Made by a program: the position numbers and the translations under genes. The notes below the pieces were generated by a model that was given only the letters and a program-made list of their open reading frames with translations, was not told the origin of the DNA and made no database searches. A DNA stretch of 64,000 nt, taken from positions 434,001-498,000 of the forward strand of contig CAWCQU010000002.1 in NCBI GenBank assembly GCA_963797765.1, given 5' to 3'. The number at the start of each line of letters is the position of its first letter. Position 1 is the first letter of the stretch. Shown here piece after piece: positions 27,600-36,137 of the stretch. This DNA is from JBGPTK01 sp963797765. Lineage in GTDB: Bacteria; Acidobacteriota; Terriglobia; Acidiferrales; UBA7541.

Positions 27600-27779
27600 A
27601 TGAACAAGGCGTTTTTGATTATTTTGGTGCCGGCGATCTTGGTGGCGCTTTGGTGGCTGACCATCGGGTGGGGGACGCGAGTTTCTCTTCCGGTGGGAGT
27701 AGTAATGATGGCGGTGTTGTTTGGGTGCGTTTTTTTGATCTTGCGGCGACAGGGACGGAAGGCGGAAACGGGACGGTAA
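27600..27779 (+). CDS. 59-residue two-segment membrane protein, hypothetical
   Basis: Short reading frame from ATG 27600 to TAA 27779. It encodes MNKAFLIILVPAILVALWWL (first membrane segment), a GWGTRVSLP turn, then GVVMMAVLFGCVFLIL (second) and a basic tail RRQGRKAETGR, giving a positive-inside hairpin. There is a gcgtggg just before the ATG. Codon use is G/T-ending like its neighbours. Placed between queD and queE, so it may belong to the group or be coincidental. Function unknown; it is too short for domain calls. Confidence 0.55.
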   Translation: MNKAFLIILVPAILVALWWLTIGWGTRVSLPVGVVMMAVLFGCVFLILRRQGRKAETGR

Positions 27780-27816
27780 GAATGCGTCCCGGAAATAATT
27801 ATCGGATTGATCTCAG

Positions 27817-27883
27817 CTTCAGAGGCTGAAGCCCCTCGAAATTTTAGGCGGTTATGTCGGAGCTAAAGCTCCGACCCCCTACA
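27817..27883. repeat. dispersed repeat C, copy 2
   Basis: Aligns with 21152-21217 through cttcag.ggct.aagcc, then the g.tatgtcg.agctaaagct.cgaccccct block. The two paired palindromes are compensated: cagctaaagctg here becomes gagctaaagctc, so stem complementarity is conserved. Confidence 0.7.
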
Positions 27884-27938
27884 ATGAATCTCAGGGGACT
27901 TATTAGGACAAGACACTCGATCGAAATAGATTCCTGCC

Positions 27939-28637
27939 ATGGTAATTACCGAAATTTTCAAATCGATTCAGGGCGAGAGCACTTATGCGGGGTTGCCGTG
28001 CATTTTTGTGCGGCTGACGGGATGCAATTTGAGGTGCACGTGGTGTGACACGGCGTATGCGTTTTACGGCGGGAAGAAAATGAGTTTGGAGGAAGTGCTG
28101 GAGCGGGTGGGGGAGCTTTCGGGAGCGGCGTCCGCAGGAGCGGCGGCGTTGGGAAATGGCGTGAAGTTGGTGGAAATTACGGGGGGGGAGCCGCTTTTGC
28201 AACCGGAGGTTGTGCCGCTGGGGGAGAAGTTGCTGGCGTCGGGATATACCGTGCTGATTGAGACGAGCGGGGAGCGGTTCGTGGGCGTGCTGCCGCGAGA
28301 CGTGGTGAAGATTGTGGACGTGAAGTGCCCGGATTCCGGAGAAGCGGATACGTTTGATATGGCGAACCTCGGTGCCGTGGATCAGAAAGATGAAATCAAA
28401 TTTGTGATTCGCACGCGGCGCGACTATGAATTTGCGCGCGAGTTTATTGCGGAACATGGCTTGGCGCGAAAAGTGAGACAGGTATTGTTGTCTCCGGTGG
28501 CGCCGGACCCGAAGGGGACGTGGGAAGGATTGGAAGCACGGGCGCTGGCGGGGTGGATGCTGGAGGATGGATTGCCGGTGAGGCTGGGATTGCAATTGCA
28601 CAAGTTTATTTGGGATCCGGCGATGCATGGGGTTTGA
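27939..28637 (+). CDS. queE: 7-carboxy-7-deazaguanine synthase (radical SAM)
   Basis: 232 residues. Third preQ0 step: ring contraction of 6-carboxytetrahydropterin to 7-carboxy-7-deazaguanine. The N-terminus VITEIFKSIQGESTYAGLPC is typical, followed by the radical-SAM cluster GCNLRCTWCDTAYAF (CxxxCxxC). ITGGEPLLQPEVVPL and IETSGE bind SAM; VDVKCPDSGEAD lies near the substrate pocket. Start ATG 27939 follows atagattcctgcc, a weak ribosome site. Alternative ring-SAM functions are unlikely given neighbours queD and queC. Confidence 0.95.
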   Translation: MVITEIFKSIQGESTYAGLPCIFVRLTGCNLRCTWCDTAYAFYGGKKMSLEEVLERVGELSGAASAGAAALGNGVKLVEITGGEPLLQPEVVPLGEKLLASGYTVLIETSGERFVGVLPRDVVKIVDVKCPDSGEADTFDMANLGAVDQKDEIKFVIRTRRDYEFAREFIAEHGLARKVRQVLLSPVAPDPKGTWEGLEARALAGWMLEDGLPVRLGLQLHKFIWDPAMHGV

Positions 28638-28698
28638 GGCGGCGAGGAGAGTGAGTTCGAGTGGGCCTGCGTAGGACGTGCTGCCTTGGGGGATACGA

Positions 28699-28731
28699 TT
28701 ACTCGGGATCCCTCACTTCGTTCGGGATGAC
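28699..28731. repeat. dispersed repeat B, copy 4
   Basis: ttactcgggatccctcactt and cgttcgggatgact. A further degenerate tail, cgttcgggatgacggc, is at about 28818-28833. Confidence 0.65.
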
Positions 28732-28910
28732 TGCAGAATCGGCTGCTCGGCAGATTGTTACGTTTGCGCGGGAACCTTCATCCCGATCAAATGCTTCGGG
28801 ACGCAAGAAGCGCGCTACGTTCGGGATGACGGCTAAAACCGAGCTCTGCGGGATGAAGCGATAGCTGCGGTGCGACGAAATAAAAAGCGACGAGTGGGAA
28901 ACGAGCGGGG

Positions 28911-29745
28911 ATGAGCGAGAAAGAAAAAGCGGTGGTGCTGCTGAGCGGGGGGATGGATTCGTGCGTGACCGGCTGCTATTGCGCGGGAGCGGTATGAGCT
29001 GGCGCTGCTGCATGTGAGCTACGGGCAGCGGACCGAGGAAGGGGAGCGGCGCGCGTTTGACGGGATTGCGGATTTTTATGGGGTGAGCGAGCGGTTGGCG
29101 ATCCGGTTGGATGTGTTTGAGAAAATCGGCGGCTCGGCGTTGACGGATGCGCGAATTGCGGTGCCACAAGCGGATGGCGATGGGCGTACGACCGGTGGAA
29201 CGGCGGGATTGCAGACGGCGGTACCGCAAGCGGACGGAGACGGGCGTACAACGAGCGGAGCAGCAGGACCCCGGATTGAGGTGGGGCAGCCGAACGGCGA
29301 TATAATGGGTGGGAGGAAGGCAGAGATGGGAGCGCGGATTCCGGTGACTTATGTGCCGTTCCGGAATGCGCATTTTCTTTCGGCGGCGGTGAGTTGGGCG
29401 GAAGTGATCGGCGCGCGGGCGGTTTTTATCGGGGCGGTGGAGGAAGACAGCTCCGGGTACCCGGATTGCCGTCCGGAGTATTACCGCATATTCTCGGAGT
29501 TGGTAAAAGCAGGGACGAGGCCCGAGACGCGGATTGAGATCGTTACCCCCGTGATTCAAATGCGAAAACATGAGATTATCCGCCGGGGGATTGAATTGGG
29601 AGCTCCGCTGGATCGCACATGGTCCTGCTACCAGTTCGAAGAGGAAGCGTGCGGGGTGTGCGATAGTTGCCGGTTGCGCCTGAAGGCATTTGCGGAAGCC
29701 GGCGTTCGAGACCCCATCGCGTACCGGGTGCAAATTGCGCGATAA
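28911..29745 (+). CDS. queC: 7-cyano-7-deazaguanine synthase (frameshift, internal repeat)
   Basis: Forms preQ0 nitrile from 7-carboxy-7-deazaguanine with ATP and ammonia. The ATG at 28911 gives the PP-loop LLSGGMDSCVT. One G of the pair at 28971-28972 is extra; deleting it gives AAIARERYELALLHVSYGQ and reading to 29745, about 277 residues. C-terminus has the zinc site CYQFEEEACGVCDSC. Between SALTD (about residue 80) and IPVTYVPFRNAHFLS there is an in-frame insertion of about 45 residues containing two near-copies of AVPQADGDGRTT, so the protein is longer than typical QueC (220-240). Whether the insert is tolerated structurally is unknown. Confidence 0.9.
29158..29300 (+). repeat. in-frame tandem repeat inside queC
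   Basis: Two 60-base units (29158-29217 and 29218-29277), diverged at roughly a fifth of positions, each encoding AVPQADGDGRTT and a Gly/Ala-rich tail; a third partial unit (GQPNGD) follows. Unit length divisible by three keeps the frame. Confidence 0.75.
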
Positions 29746-29781
29746 TTTAATTGCGCATCAAACCTGGAAGGAGAATTGATC

Positions 29782-30912
29782 ATGAAGCGAACTTTAATTG
29801 CCTGGGGAGCACTTGCTGTCGCGCTGGTCCTCCTATATTCACCCAGGGCCGCGGCGCAATTCGAAGACGTACTGAAGGGCGAAATGCTGGATATTCAGGG
29901 CAAGCCATATCCGGATTTGGAAGTGCAAGTGAAGAGCGAGACCGGCCAGATTTTTACGGTGAAGACGGATAAGAACGGGGCGTTCACGGTGAATCACCTG
30001 GGGCCGGGGCTTTATACCGTGTCGATCCACAATGCGCAGGTGAATTACTCGACGCAGACGCAGGTGCGGTCGGACATGGATAACAAGATCGTGATCAACT
30101 TCAAGGAGATCGCGGCGAAACAAGGCATCAATACCGAGGCGATCAAGCAAAGAGAGGAGCAGGAAAAACAATTCGGAAATATGAAAGCCCACTTCGATGC
30201 GGGGATCGCGGCGATGACCGAGGCCGGAACGCTGAAAACACAAATGGCTTCGAAGCCCGCCGATCAACGGGCGGCCGATAAGGAGAAGATGACCGGGCTC
30301 TACCAAACGGCTGTGACGGAACTGGAGACAGCGGAAAAGGGAGCGGAAGCCGGCAAGGATAAGAACCTTCCGGTGATCGAGGCGAACCTGGGTACCGCCT
30401 ACGAAGCCTCCGGGGAATACGAAAAGGCGGCCAAGGAATTTGAGAAGGCAATCGACCTGAAACCGATGCAGGCCAGTTACTACATCGGATGGGGAACGAA
30501 CCTGGCGCGGTCGGGGAAAATGCAGGAAGCCGGCGCGGCTTGCGACAAGGCTGCAGCGATCGATCCCGCAAACGCGGGAGTCTGCTGGCGGAACGTGGGA
30601 ATCGTGCTGCGGCTGGATAACAAGATGAAGGAAGCCGTGGCGCCACTGCAGAAGGCGACGCAAGTGGATCCGAAGAATCCGGATGGCTGGTATCTGCTGG
30701 GAGCTTCGCTGCTGGCGGCCATGGATTACAAACAGGAAGGCGAGAAAATCACCTACATCGTGCAGCCTGGAACGGCTGAAGCGTATCAGAAGTACCTGGA
30801 ATTGGCGCCGACCGGTCCACATGCCCAAGAAGCGAAGGAGGCCCTGGAAAGCCTGGTGGCTCTGGGACAGGGCGTGGAGACGAAAGTTTCAACGCGAAAG
30901 AAGAAAGGGTAG
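29782..30912 (+). CDS. exported carboxypeptidase-regulatory-like/TPR protein
   Basis: 376 residues. ATG 29782 is preceded by ggaaggag at good spacing; an upstream in-frame ATG at 29776 is less likely. Signal peptide KRTLIAWGALAVALVLLYSP ends at about residue 26 (RAAAQ). Residues about 28-105 form a beta-sandwich like the carboxypeptidase regulatory domain (DIQGKPYPDLEVQVKSETGQ, GAFTVNHLGPGLYTVSIHN). A helical linker rich in Glu/Lys follows, then three or four TPR units (LGTAYEASGEYEKAAKEFEK, GTNLARSGKMQEAGAACDKA, NVGIVLRLDNKMKEAVAPLQ). Common architecture in Acidobacteria; partner not known. Confidence 0.85.
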   Translation: MKRTLIAWGALAVALVLLYSPRAAAQFEDVLKGEMLDIQGKPYPDLEVQVKSETGQIFTVKTDKNGAFTVNHLGPGLYTVSIHNAQVNYSTQTQVRSDMDNKIVINFKEIAAKQGINTEAIKQREEQEKQFGNMKAHFDAGIAAMTEAGTLKTQMASKPADQRAADKEKMTGLYQTAVTELETAEKGAEAGKDKNLPVIEANLGTAYEASGEYEKAAKEFEKAIDLKPMQASYYIGWGTNLARSGKMQEAGAACDKAAAIDPANAGVCWRNVGIVLRLDNKMKEAVAPLQKATQVDPKNPDGWYLLGASLLAAMDYKQEGEKITYIVQPGTAEAYQKYLELAPTGPHAQEAKEALESLVALGQGVETKVSTRKKKG

Positions 30913-30973
30913 AGGCATCATAAGCCATCTCGTCTGGGGTAGCGCCCGCCTTCCGGTAATGGGATCGAAAGAT

Positions 30974-31014
30974 GCCACCCTCCCGACAGAACCCGTCGGG
31001 CGAGGAAGGGTGGT
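30974..31014. repeat. hairpin, family E, copy 2
   Basis: Arms ccaccctcccgac and gtcgggcgaggaagggtgg with imperfect pairing. It lies 60 bases after the TPR gene and may be a transcription stop, though without a T-run. Confidence 0.5.
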
Positions 31015-31172
31015 GCTGCACGACCTGCCGCATTCAGCACTGCCATACGAAGCGGGACACACCGCCCCTCTGTAAGCGCTGGCTGAGCTAGCCTGTGATA
31101 AAGAAAGATTGAAGGCTGCTCGACCAACGGCTGGGACAATGTTATGCTCTGCGCCACCAGCCGAGGCTATCC

Positions 31173-33833
31173 ATGGGTCAAACATCAGCAAGCTATTTAG
31201 GAGAGCAGAGGCGCCGAAGTCTTCGGATTGCTCAATCGGTTGCGCTGACAGTTCGCGGGGTGGACCTGCTGGGCCAACCCTTCGAAGAACGCACGGCAAC
31301 ATTAGTCCTGAACTACCACGGCTGTAAGTATCCATCGAAGCACCACCTGCCGAAGAACACCTGGATCACGTTGGAAATTCCGCAGACGAATTCGGATCGC
31401 GGGCGGCGATGCATGCGCGCACGAGTAGCGTGGATTCAACGACCACGAACGGTGCGCGAACTTTTTCAGATCGGAGTGGAACTGGAAAATGCGGGGAATG
31501 TATGGGAGATCGACGTGCCGCCGGAAGATTGGGGAGCGAATGCGGCAGCGGCGGGATCTTCGCCAGGTGCCGGAGGAAACTTGCAGCGGACGGGAGTGAC
31601 ATCGGGAGGGGAAATTGACGCGCCGGGGGGATCTGGGTTGCCTGCACCCGTCACGGTATTCATGGAGCGAATGATGCAGGATGCCAAACAGCATTCGCAG
31701 AGCGCGGCGGCGGGGACCGCGGTTTATCCCGCGCTGGACGCAGACAGCCCATTACTTCGCGAGTTGAACGCGCAGATGGAAAGACAAGCAGAGAAGGCGG
31801 TGGAGGGTGCGGCGGTGCAGGCGCGCGAATCCATCCGCCGGGCCGCGGAAGAAATCGAACGCGAGCACCGGGCCAGCGTGGAAGCGCTGCACGAAAAGAG
31901 AAAGCAGGAAATCGAGGCGCTGAGGAAAGAGACCAGCGAGCAACTGGCCAGTGAATTATCGTCTCTGGTAAACGAGGCGCAACAAACCGAACGCACACGA
32001 TTTTCGCGCGAACTGGAAGCCCGGCTGAGCGAAACCAGGGATCTGCTGGCCGAGCTTGGCGGGCGAGCCGAAACGCTGCACGCGGAGATCGAAGGAGCGG
32101 CACATTCCACAGCGGCGCGATTCGAACAGCTGCGAACCGAGATGAGCGTGGCGGAAGCCGCTCTGCGCCAACGGCCAGAGGCGCAGGAAGCGAAACCGGC
32201 ACCCCACGAAGAGACCATCGCGGCCTGGCGGGAAGATTTGCAGGCCGAGATGGCGGTGGCGCGCGCGCAGTGGAATGAACTGCTGCAATCCTCGTTGGAT
32301 AATGCCGTGAGCCGGCTGGTGAGCAAATTCGGTGAAAGTTCCAGCAACGCCGTGGCAGGAGCCGAGCAGAAGATGGCGGCGCGCTTATCCGAACTTAGCC
32401 AGCCGCTTGCGGACAAGGCCAGCGCAGCGCAAGAGACGCTGACCGGGGTGAGCACGGCGCTGGAGCTGGAGGTGACGCGAGCACGGACGTCACTGGGAGA
32501 GATTGAACAGGCCGCCAATCGAATGTCGGAATATTCGGCACAGATGGAAGCCGCGAGCCAGGATACGGTGAGCGAACTGCACCGGAGGCTGGAAACGATT
32601 CTGGCATCGCAGAGCGCGGAATTGAACCGGCGGGCCGAAACGCTGGCCGCGCGGCTGACGGAACGAATGGGAGCGACGCTGGAATCCTCGGGCCAACAGG
32701 TGGTGACGCGGACGCTGACGGAACTCGAGGCGAAGTTCGATGCCCAGGTGGAACGGGCGCAGGATTTATTGCGCCAACTGACGGCGCGAGAAGAGCAAGC
32801 GGAGGAAACTCTGCGAGTGCATCGGGAGCGGCTGCGGCAAGCCTCCGAACAGAACCAGCGGGACGCGACGGGACAGATGAAAGCGACCCTGGCACAATTG
32901 AAGGGCGATTTCGAAACCGTGCGGCGCGAGGCGCTGGTGAAATGGAATGATGAACTGGATGCCAGCGGCGTCCGGGCAACGCATGCCGCTCTGGAATCGC
33001 TGACGAAGGCTTCTTCCTGGTACCAGCAGAAAACGCAGGCGGACGTGCAGGCGATCATCGATGAAGCACTGGTGAAGGCAGCCGGCACCGTCGGGGAAAC
33101 GACGGCAGAGGCGGGGCGCCAGTTCGCGGCAGATTTGGATACCCAGCGAGCGCAGAGCGCCGACGAAGCGAAAAAGATTTTGGATACGGTAAGCGTTGAT
33201 TCCGTGAGCCGGACGCGAATTCAACTGGAGCAGGCGTCCGAGAACACCGCGAGGGCATTCAGCAACGTGTTGGATGGAATCTCCGATCAGGCGGTGCAGC
33301 GTTTCACCGAGACAAGCCTGCATTCGCTCGAGGAACGCACGATGCAGCTCCGTAGCATTGCCGAGGAAATCCGGCGGCATCTGGAAGCCCAGGCGGTGGA
33401 GGTTCTTGCCGGACAGCAAACACGGCTCGAAACGCAGGTGAAGGAATCTTCCGGGGAAGCAAGAAAGCTGCTGGAAGGGCAACTGGCAACCACGATGGAA
33501 GCGTTTCGCATTCTGCGCGATGGCCAGCAGCGGGAACATGTCGGCACGCTGGAACGCCTGGGCGGCGAATGGTCGAAACACCACGAAGAAAAACTTCGCG
33601 CGATTGGCGACAACTGGTTGGAGAATTCGGTGCACAAACTTGCCGAACACGGCCAGGACGCCGTGGAATCCATCGCGCGAACGGCGGAACAGACTCTGCG
33701 CATCACGTGCTCCCGGGTGTTTGATGGATTAGCGGAGGCGATGCGGGAGAAAATGCTGGGGGCGACAGACTCAGCGACGGCCCCGCCTCCGACCGAGAAG
33801 ACCGGGAAGGCCGAAAAGAGCGCCCGCGCCTGA
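31173..33833 (+). CDS. PilZ-domain protein with very long coiled coil
   Basis: 886 residues. N-terminal PilZ-like barrel at about 10-120: RRRSLRIAQSVALTVRG carries the RxxxR-type c-di-GMP motif, followed by TLVLNYHGCKYPSKHHLP, ITLEIPQTNSDRGRRCMRAR and FQIGVELENAGNVWEID. The second motif is N-x-H-G-C rather than the consensus D/NxSxxG, so binding is uncertain. Residues about 165-860 are almost continuous heptad-rich helix (repeated A-E-L-R, Q-A, L-E patterns), with many R/E/A and no Gly/Pro breaks. No transmembrane segment is visible. Such a build suggests a cytoplasmic filament or bridge, possibly controlled by c-di-GMP (inference). No GGDEF or EAL gene is adjacent. Confidence 0.85.
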   Translation: MGQTSASYLGEQRRRSLRIAQSVALTVRGVDLLGQPFEERTATLVLNYHGCKYPSKHHLPKNTWITLEIPQTNSDRGRRCMRARVAWIQRPRTVRELFQIGVELENAGNVWEIDVPPEDWGANAAAAGSSPGAGGNLQRTGVTSGGEIDAPGGSGLPAPVTVFMERMMQDAKQHSQSAAAGTAVYPALDADSPLLRELNAQMERQAEKAVEGAAVQARESIRRAAEEIEREHRASVEALHEKRKQEIEALRKETSEQLASELSSLVNEAQQTERTRFSRELEARLSETRDLLAELGGRAETLHAEIEGAAHSTAARFEQLRTEMSVAEAALRQRPEAQEAKPAPHEETIAAWREDLQAEMAVARAQWNELLQSSLDNAVSRLVSKFGESSSNAVAGAEQKMAARLSELSQPLADKASAAQETLTGVSTALELEVTRARTSLGEIEQAANRMSEYSAQMEAASQDTVSELHRRLETILASQSAELNRRAETLAARLTERMGATLESSGQQVVTRTLTELEAKFDAQVERAQDLLRQLTAREEQAEETLRVHRERLRQASEQNQRDATGQMKATLAQLKGDFETVRREALVKWNDELDASGVRATHAALESLTKASSWYQQKTQADVQAIIDEALVKAAGTVGETTAEAGRQFAADLDTQRAQSADEAKKILDTVSVDSVSRTRIQLEQASENTARAFSNVLDGISDQAVQRFTETSLHSLEERTMQLRSIAEEIRRHLEAQAVEVLAGQQTRLETQVKESSGEARKLLEGQLATTMEAFRILRDGQQREHVGTLERLGGEWSKHHEEKLRAIGDNWLENSVHKLAEHGQDAVESIARTAEQTLRITCSRVFDGLAEAMREKMLGATDSATAPPPTEKTGKAEKSARA

Positions 33834-33899
33834 TTTATCCCCATCGAAAAAACCGCAGAGAAAATGAAGGTGTGAACCCGAGTGAATCCCTAATATATT

Positions 33900-34580
33900 T
33901 TAGGGCTTGCTGGGGCTCTCATTGGAATGCGCGGCGCTGAAAGCAAAAAAGGAAGCGGTGCTGGCGACCGCCAAAACAAAAACGAAGATAGCGATATCGT
34001 GGGTGCCTCCCCCGCCAAAACCAGGCGGAGCCGGAGCGGGAGGCGGCAAGGCCATGCTCATGCTTGCATCGGTGAGCATCGCGCCCTGGCCGGCGAGAAG
34101 AGTCAAAGGCTTCGCTGCGCCGGTTATTTCGAGCGAGCCGCGCAACGCGGAGACTTGCGCGTGCCCTGCGCCGAGAATAATGACTTCGGCAAGAGCGGGG
34201 CTTGGACCGGAATTCTTTACCATGATGCCAAGCTGATCGAGGGAAATGCGAGTGCGTCCGGCGCTTTGCACGACAACTTTTCCGCGCTCGAGGGCGACAA
34301 CCAGCGCGCCGCCTTCACTGCGGAGTTGGGCGAAGGTATCCGGGGAAAGAGCCACGCGTTCGTCCGGGGCGACGGAAAGCAGAAAATTGGTTTTGGCCCG
34401 CGTCTGTACGCGGTCGCTGCTATAAAGATTGGAACCGCTGGAAAACTCCATCCCGTTGATCAGCGCTGAACCGGATGCCGTCCCTACGCCGACAAAGTCT
34501 TTCGAGCTTGCCGAGACAGGCGTAATCACGAGCAACACGGAAAGTGTGATTGCCAAAATCCCACTCAGAACTGACTTCAC
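33900..34580 (-). CDS. FecR-like exported protein, unknown function
   Basis: 226 residues if it starts at GTG 34580, chosen because GGAGGG lies eight bases upstream and the next residues form a signal peptide (KSVLSGILAITLSVLLVITP). The frame is open to 34664 but that part is not leader-like. The centre has a FecR-type beta pattern: SGSALINGMEFSSGSNLYSS, DRVQTRAKTNFLLSVAPDER and AQLRSEGGALVVALERGKVV. Near the C-terminus a Pro/Gly-rich stretch (PPPAPAPPGFGGGGTHD) precedes a hydrophobic segment (IAIFVFVLAVASTASFFAFS), probably a membrane anchor. Convergent with the PilZ gene. Confidence 0.72.
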   Translation of the reverse strand: MKSVLSGILAITLSVLLVITPVSASSKDFVGVGTASGSALINGMEFSSGSNLYSSDRVQTRAKTNFLLSVAPDERVALSPDTFAQLRSEGGALVVALERGKVVVQSAGRTRISLDQLGIMVKNSGPSPALAEVIILGAGHAQVSALRGSLEITGAAKPLTLLAGQGAMLTDASMSMALPPPAPAPPGFGGGGTHDIAIFVFVLAVASTASFFAFSAAHSNESPSKP

Positions 34581-34731
34581 GGTCGTATCCCTCCAAGGCC
34601 TGGAATCTGCCCAGAAACCGACTCTAAGGAGCGGGACGGGCATGGTCAACCAGAGTGTTGCCAATGTTTCCCATCAGTTACCGGGCGGGAAGGAAACGGA
34701 TGGTGGAACTGGTGTTTCTGGACGAATGAGT

Positions 34732-35838
34732 TCACTGAGCGCCCGCAATTTCTCCCACGGCTGAGCAAACATAATTCACCTGCTCGAGCGACATCTCCGG
34801 AAAGAGAGGCAGGCTCAAAACAGTTTCGGCGGCCCGCTCGGCGTGGGGAAAGGTTCCTTTTGGATATCCCAGCGAGATGTAGGCTGGCTGCAGATGGAGA
34901 GGCCGGGGATAGTGGATCAGGGTATCAATTCCGCGTTCGGCGAGCTTGGACTGCATGCAGCAACGATCGCCGACGAAAATGACGAACAGGTGGTAAACGC
35001 ATTCATCCTGAGGATCGTCCTGTGGCAGTCTGACGCGCACTTTGGCGAGCAACCGGCGGTATTCCTGAGCGAGTTGGCGGCGTTTGGCGGTCCAATCGGC
35101 CAAGCGGCGCATTTTGACTTGCAAAACCGCGCCTTGAAATCCTTCCATGCGGTAATTGTAGCCGACGAATTCGTGTTCGTAGCGGCCGGTCTGGCCGTGG
35201 TTGCGGGCGGCCAGGGCGAAGTTCGCAATGCGAGAGTCGTTGGTGACGATCGCGCCGCCTTCTCCATATGCGCCCAGGTTTTTGGAGGGATAAAAGCTGA
35301 AGGCTCCGACATCCCCGATGGCGCCTACGCGCCGGCCACGATAGCGTGCGCCATGAGCCTGGCAGGCATCTTCAATCACCGCGATGCCGCGGGCTTTGGC
35401 GATGGCGAGAATGGGATCCATATCAGCGGGCCGACCATACAGATGGACAGGCATGATGGCTTTTGTCTGGGAGGTGATGGCGCGATCCAAAAGTTTGGGA
35501 TCGAGATTGGATGTCGCGGGATCAACGTCGACGAAAACAGGTTTTGCGCCGGTATACGTGATGGCTTCGGCGGTCGCCAGGAAAGTGGCCGGGCTGGTGA
35601 TGACTTCGTCGCCGGGCTGCACTCCCATGGCGAGCAAGGCCAGATGAAGGGCGCTGGTGCCGGAATTGAGAGCTACACAGTGATTGGCTTCACAGAGAGC
35701 GGCGAACTCGCGCTCGAATTCTTCCACTTCCTTGCCGAGGGCGAACGAGGCATTTTGGCAGACTCCGTCGAGAGCCGCCAGAATTTCATCGCGCAACCCA
35801 GCGTACTGTTCCTTTAGATCGAAGAAGGGAACCTTCAT
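34732..35838 (-). CDS. DegT/DnrJ/EryC1/StrS-family sugar aminotransferase
   Basis: About 368 residues from ATG 35838 (an adjacent ATG is at 35841; aggaaacc precedes both). PLP-dependent aminotransferase fold: KVPFFDLKEQYAGLRDEILA at the start, ALNSGTSALHLALLAMGVQP, EVITSPATFLATAEAITYTG, FVDVDPATSNLD, IEDACQAHGARYRGRRVG, and the PLP lysine in FSFYPSKNLGAYGEGGAIVT. The C-terminus ends in LPLFPEMSLEQVNYVC. Enzymes of this family make amino sugars from keto-nucleotide sugars for surface polysaccharides, which fits the GT2 and exporter genes nearby. Exact sugar not known. Confidence 0.95.
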   Translation of the reverse strand: MKVPFFDLKEQYAGLRDEILAALDGVCQNASFALGKEVEEFEREFAALCEANHCVALNSGTSALHLALLAMGVQPGDEVITSPATFLATAEAITYTGAKPVFVDVDPATSNLDPKLLDRAITSQTKAIMPVHLYGRPADMDPILAIAKARGIAVIEDACQAHGARYRGRRVGAIGDVGAFSFYPSKNLGAYGEGGAIVTNDSRIANFALAARNHGQTGRYEHEFVGYNYRMEGFQGAVLQVKMRRLADWTAKRRQLAQEYRRLLAKVRVRLPQDDPQDECVYHLFVIFVGDRCCMQSKLAERGIDTLIHYPRPLHLQPAYISLGYPKGTFPHAERAAETVLSLPLFPEMSLEQVNYVCSAVGEIAGAQ

Positions 35839-36137
35839 CATGGTTTCCTGCATAGTTCTAGACTGTACCTTAGTCATTTCCGCTTCACAAGGCATACGGG
35901 GCATTCTGGGGCGGTATCGGCGATTGCAAGAAACTCATGATCCATCGCGGCTCGAAATTGAGCGTTGAAAAGGGCTGCGGGGCTCGGGATGAACGCGGAC
36001 GAACCGGGCCTGTGGTTTTGCTCTGACGGGAAGCACTTCTAGAGATATGGGTGTGGCCATCCAGATTGGAGATTGTTCAATACCCGGCGAAGTTCCCGTT
36101 CTCTGGAGGACAGGGCCATGTTATCTTCTGGCGCATC

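Noticed and set aside
27095..29745. que genes as part of a DNA 7-deazaguanine modification/defence island
   Set aside because: No dpdA-like transglycosylase, helicase or restriction gene is adjacent; a tRNA queuosine pathway is the simpler reading.
31724..33088. Long antisense open frame opposite the coiled-coil gene
   Set aside because: Serine/alanine-rich shadow frame caused by high GC and heptad codon pattern; no family motif, no ribosome site.
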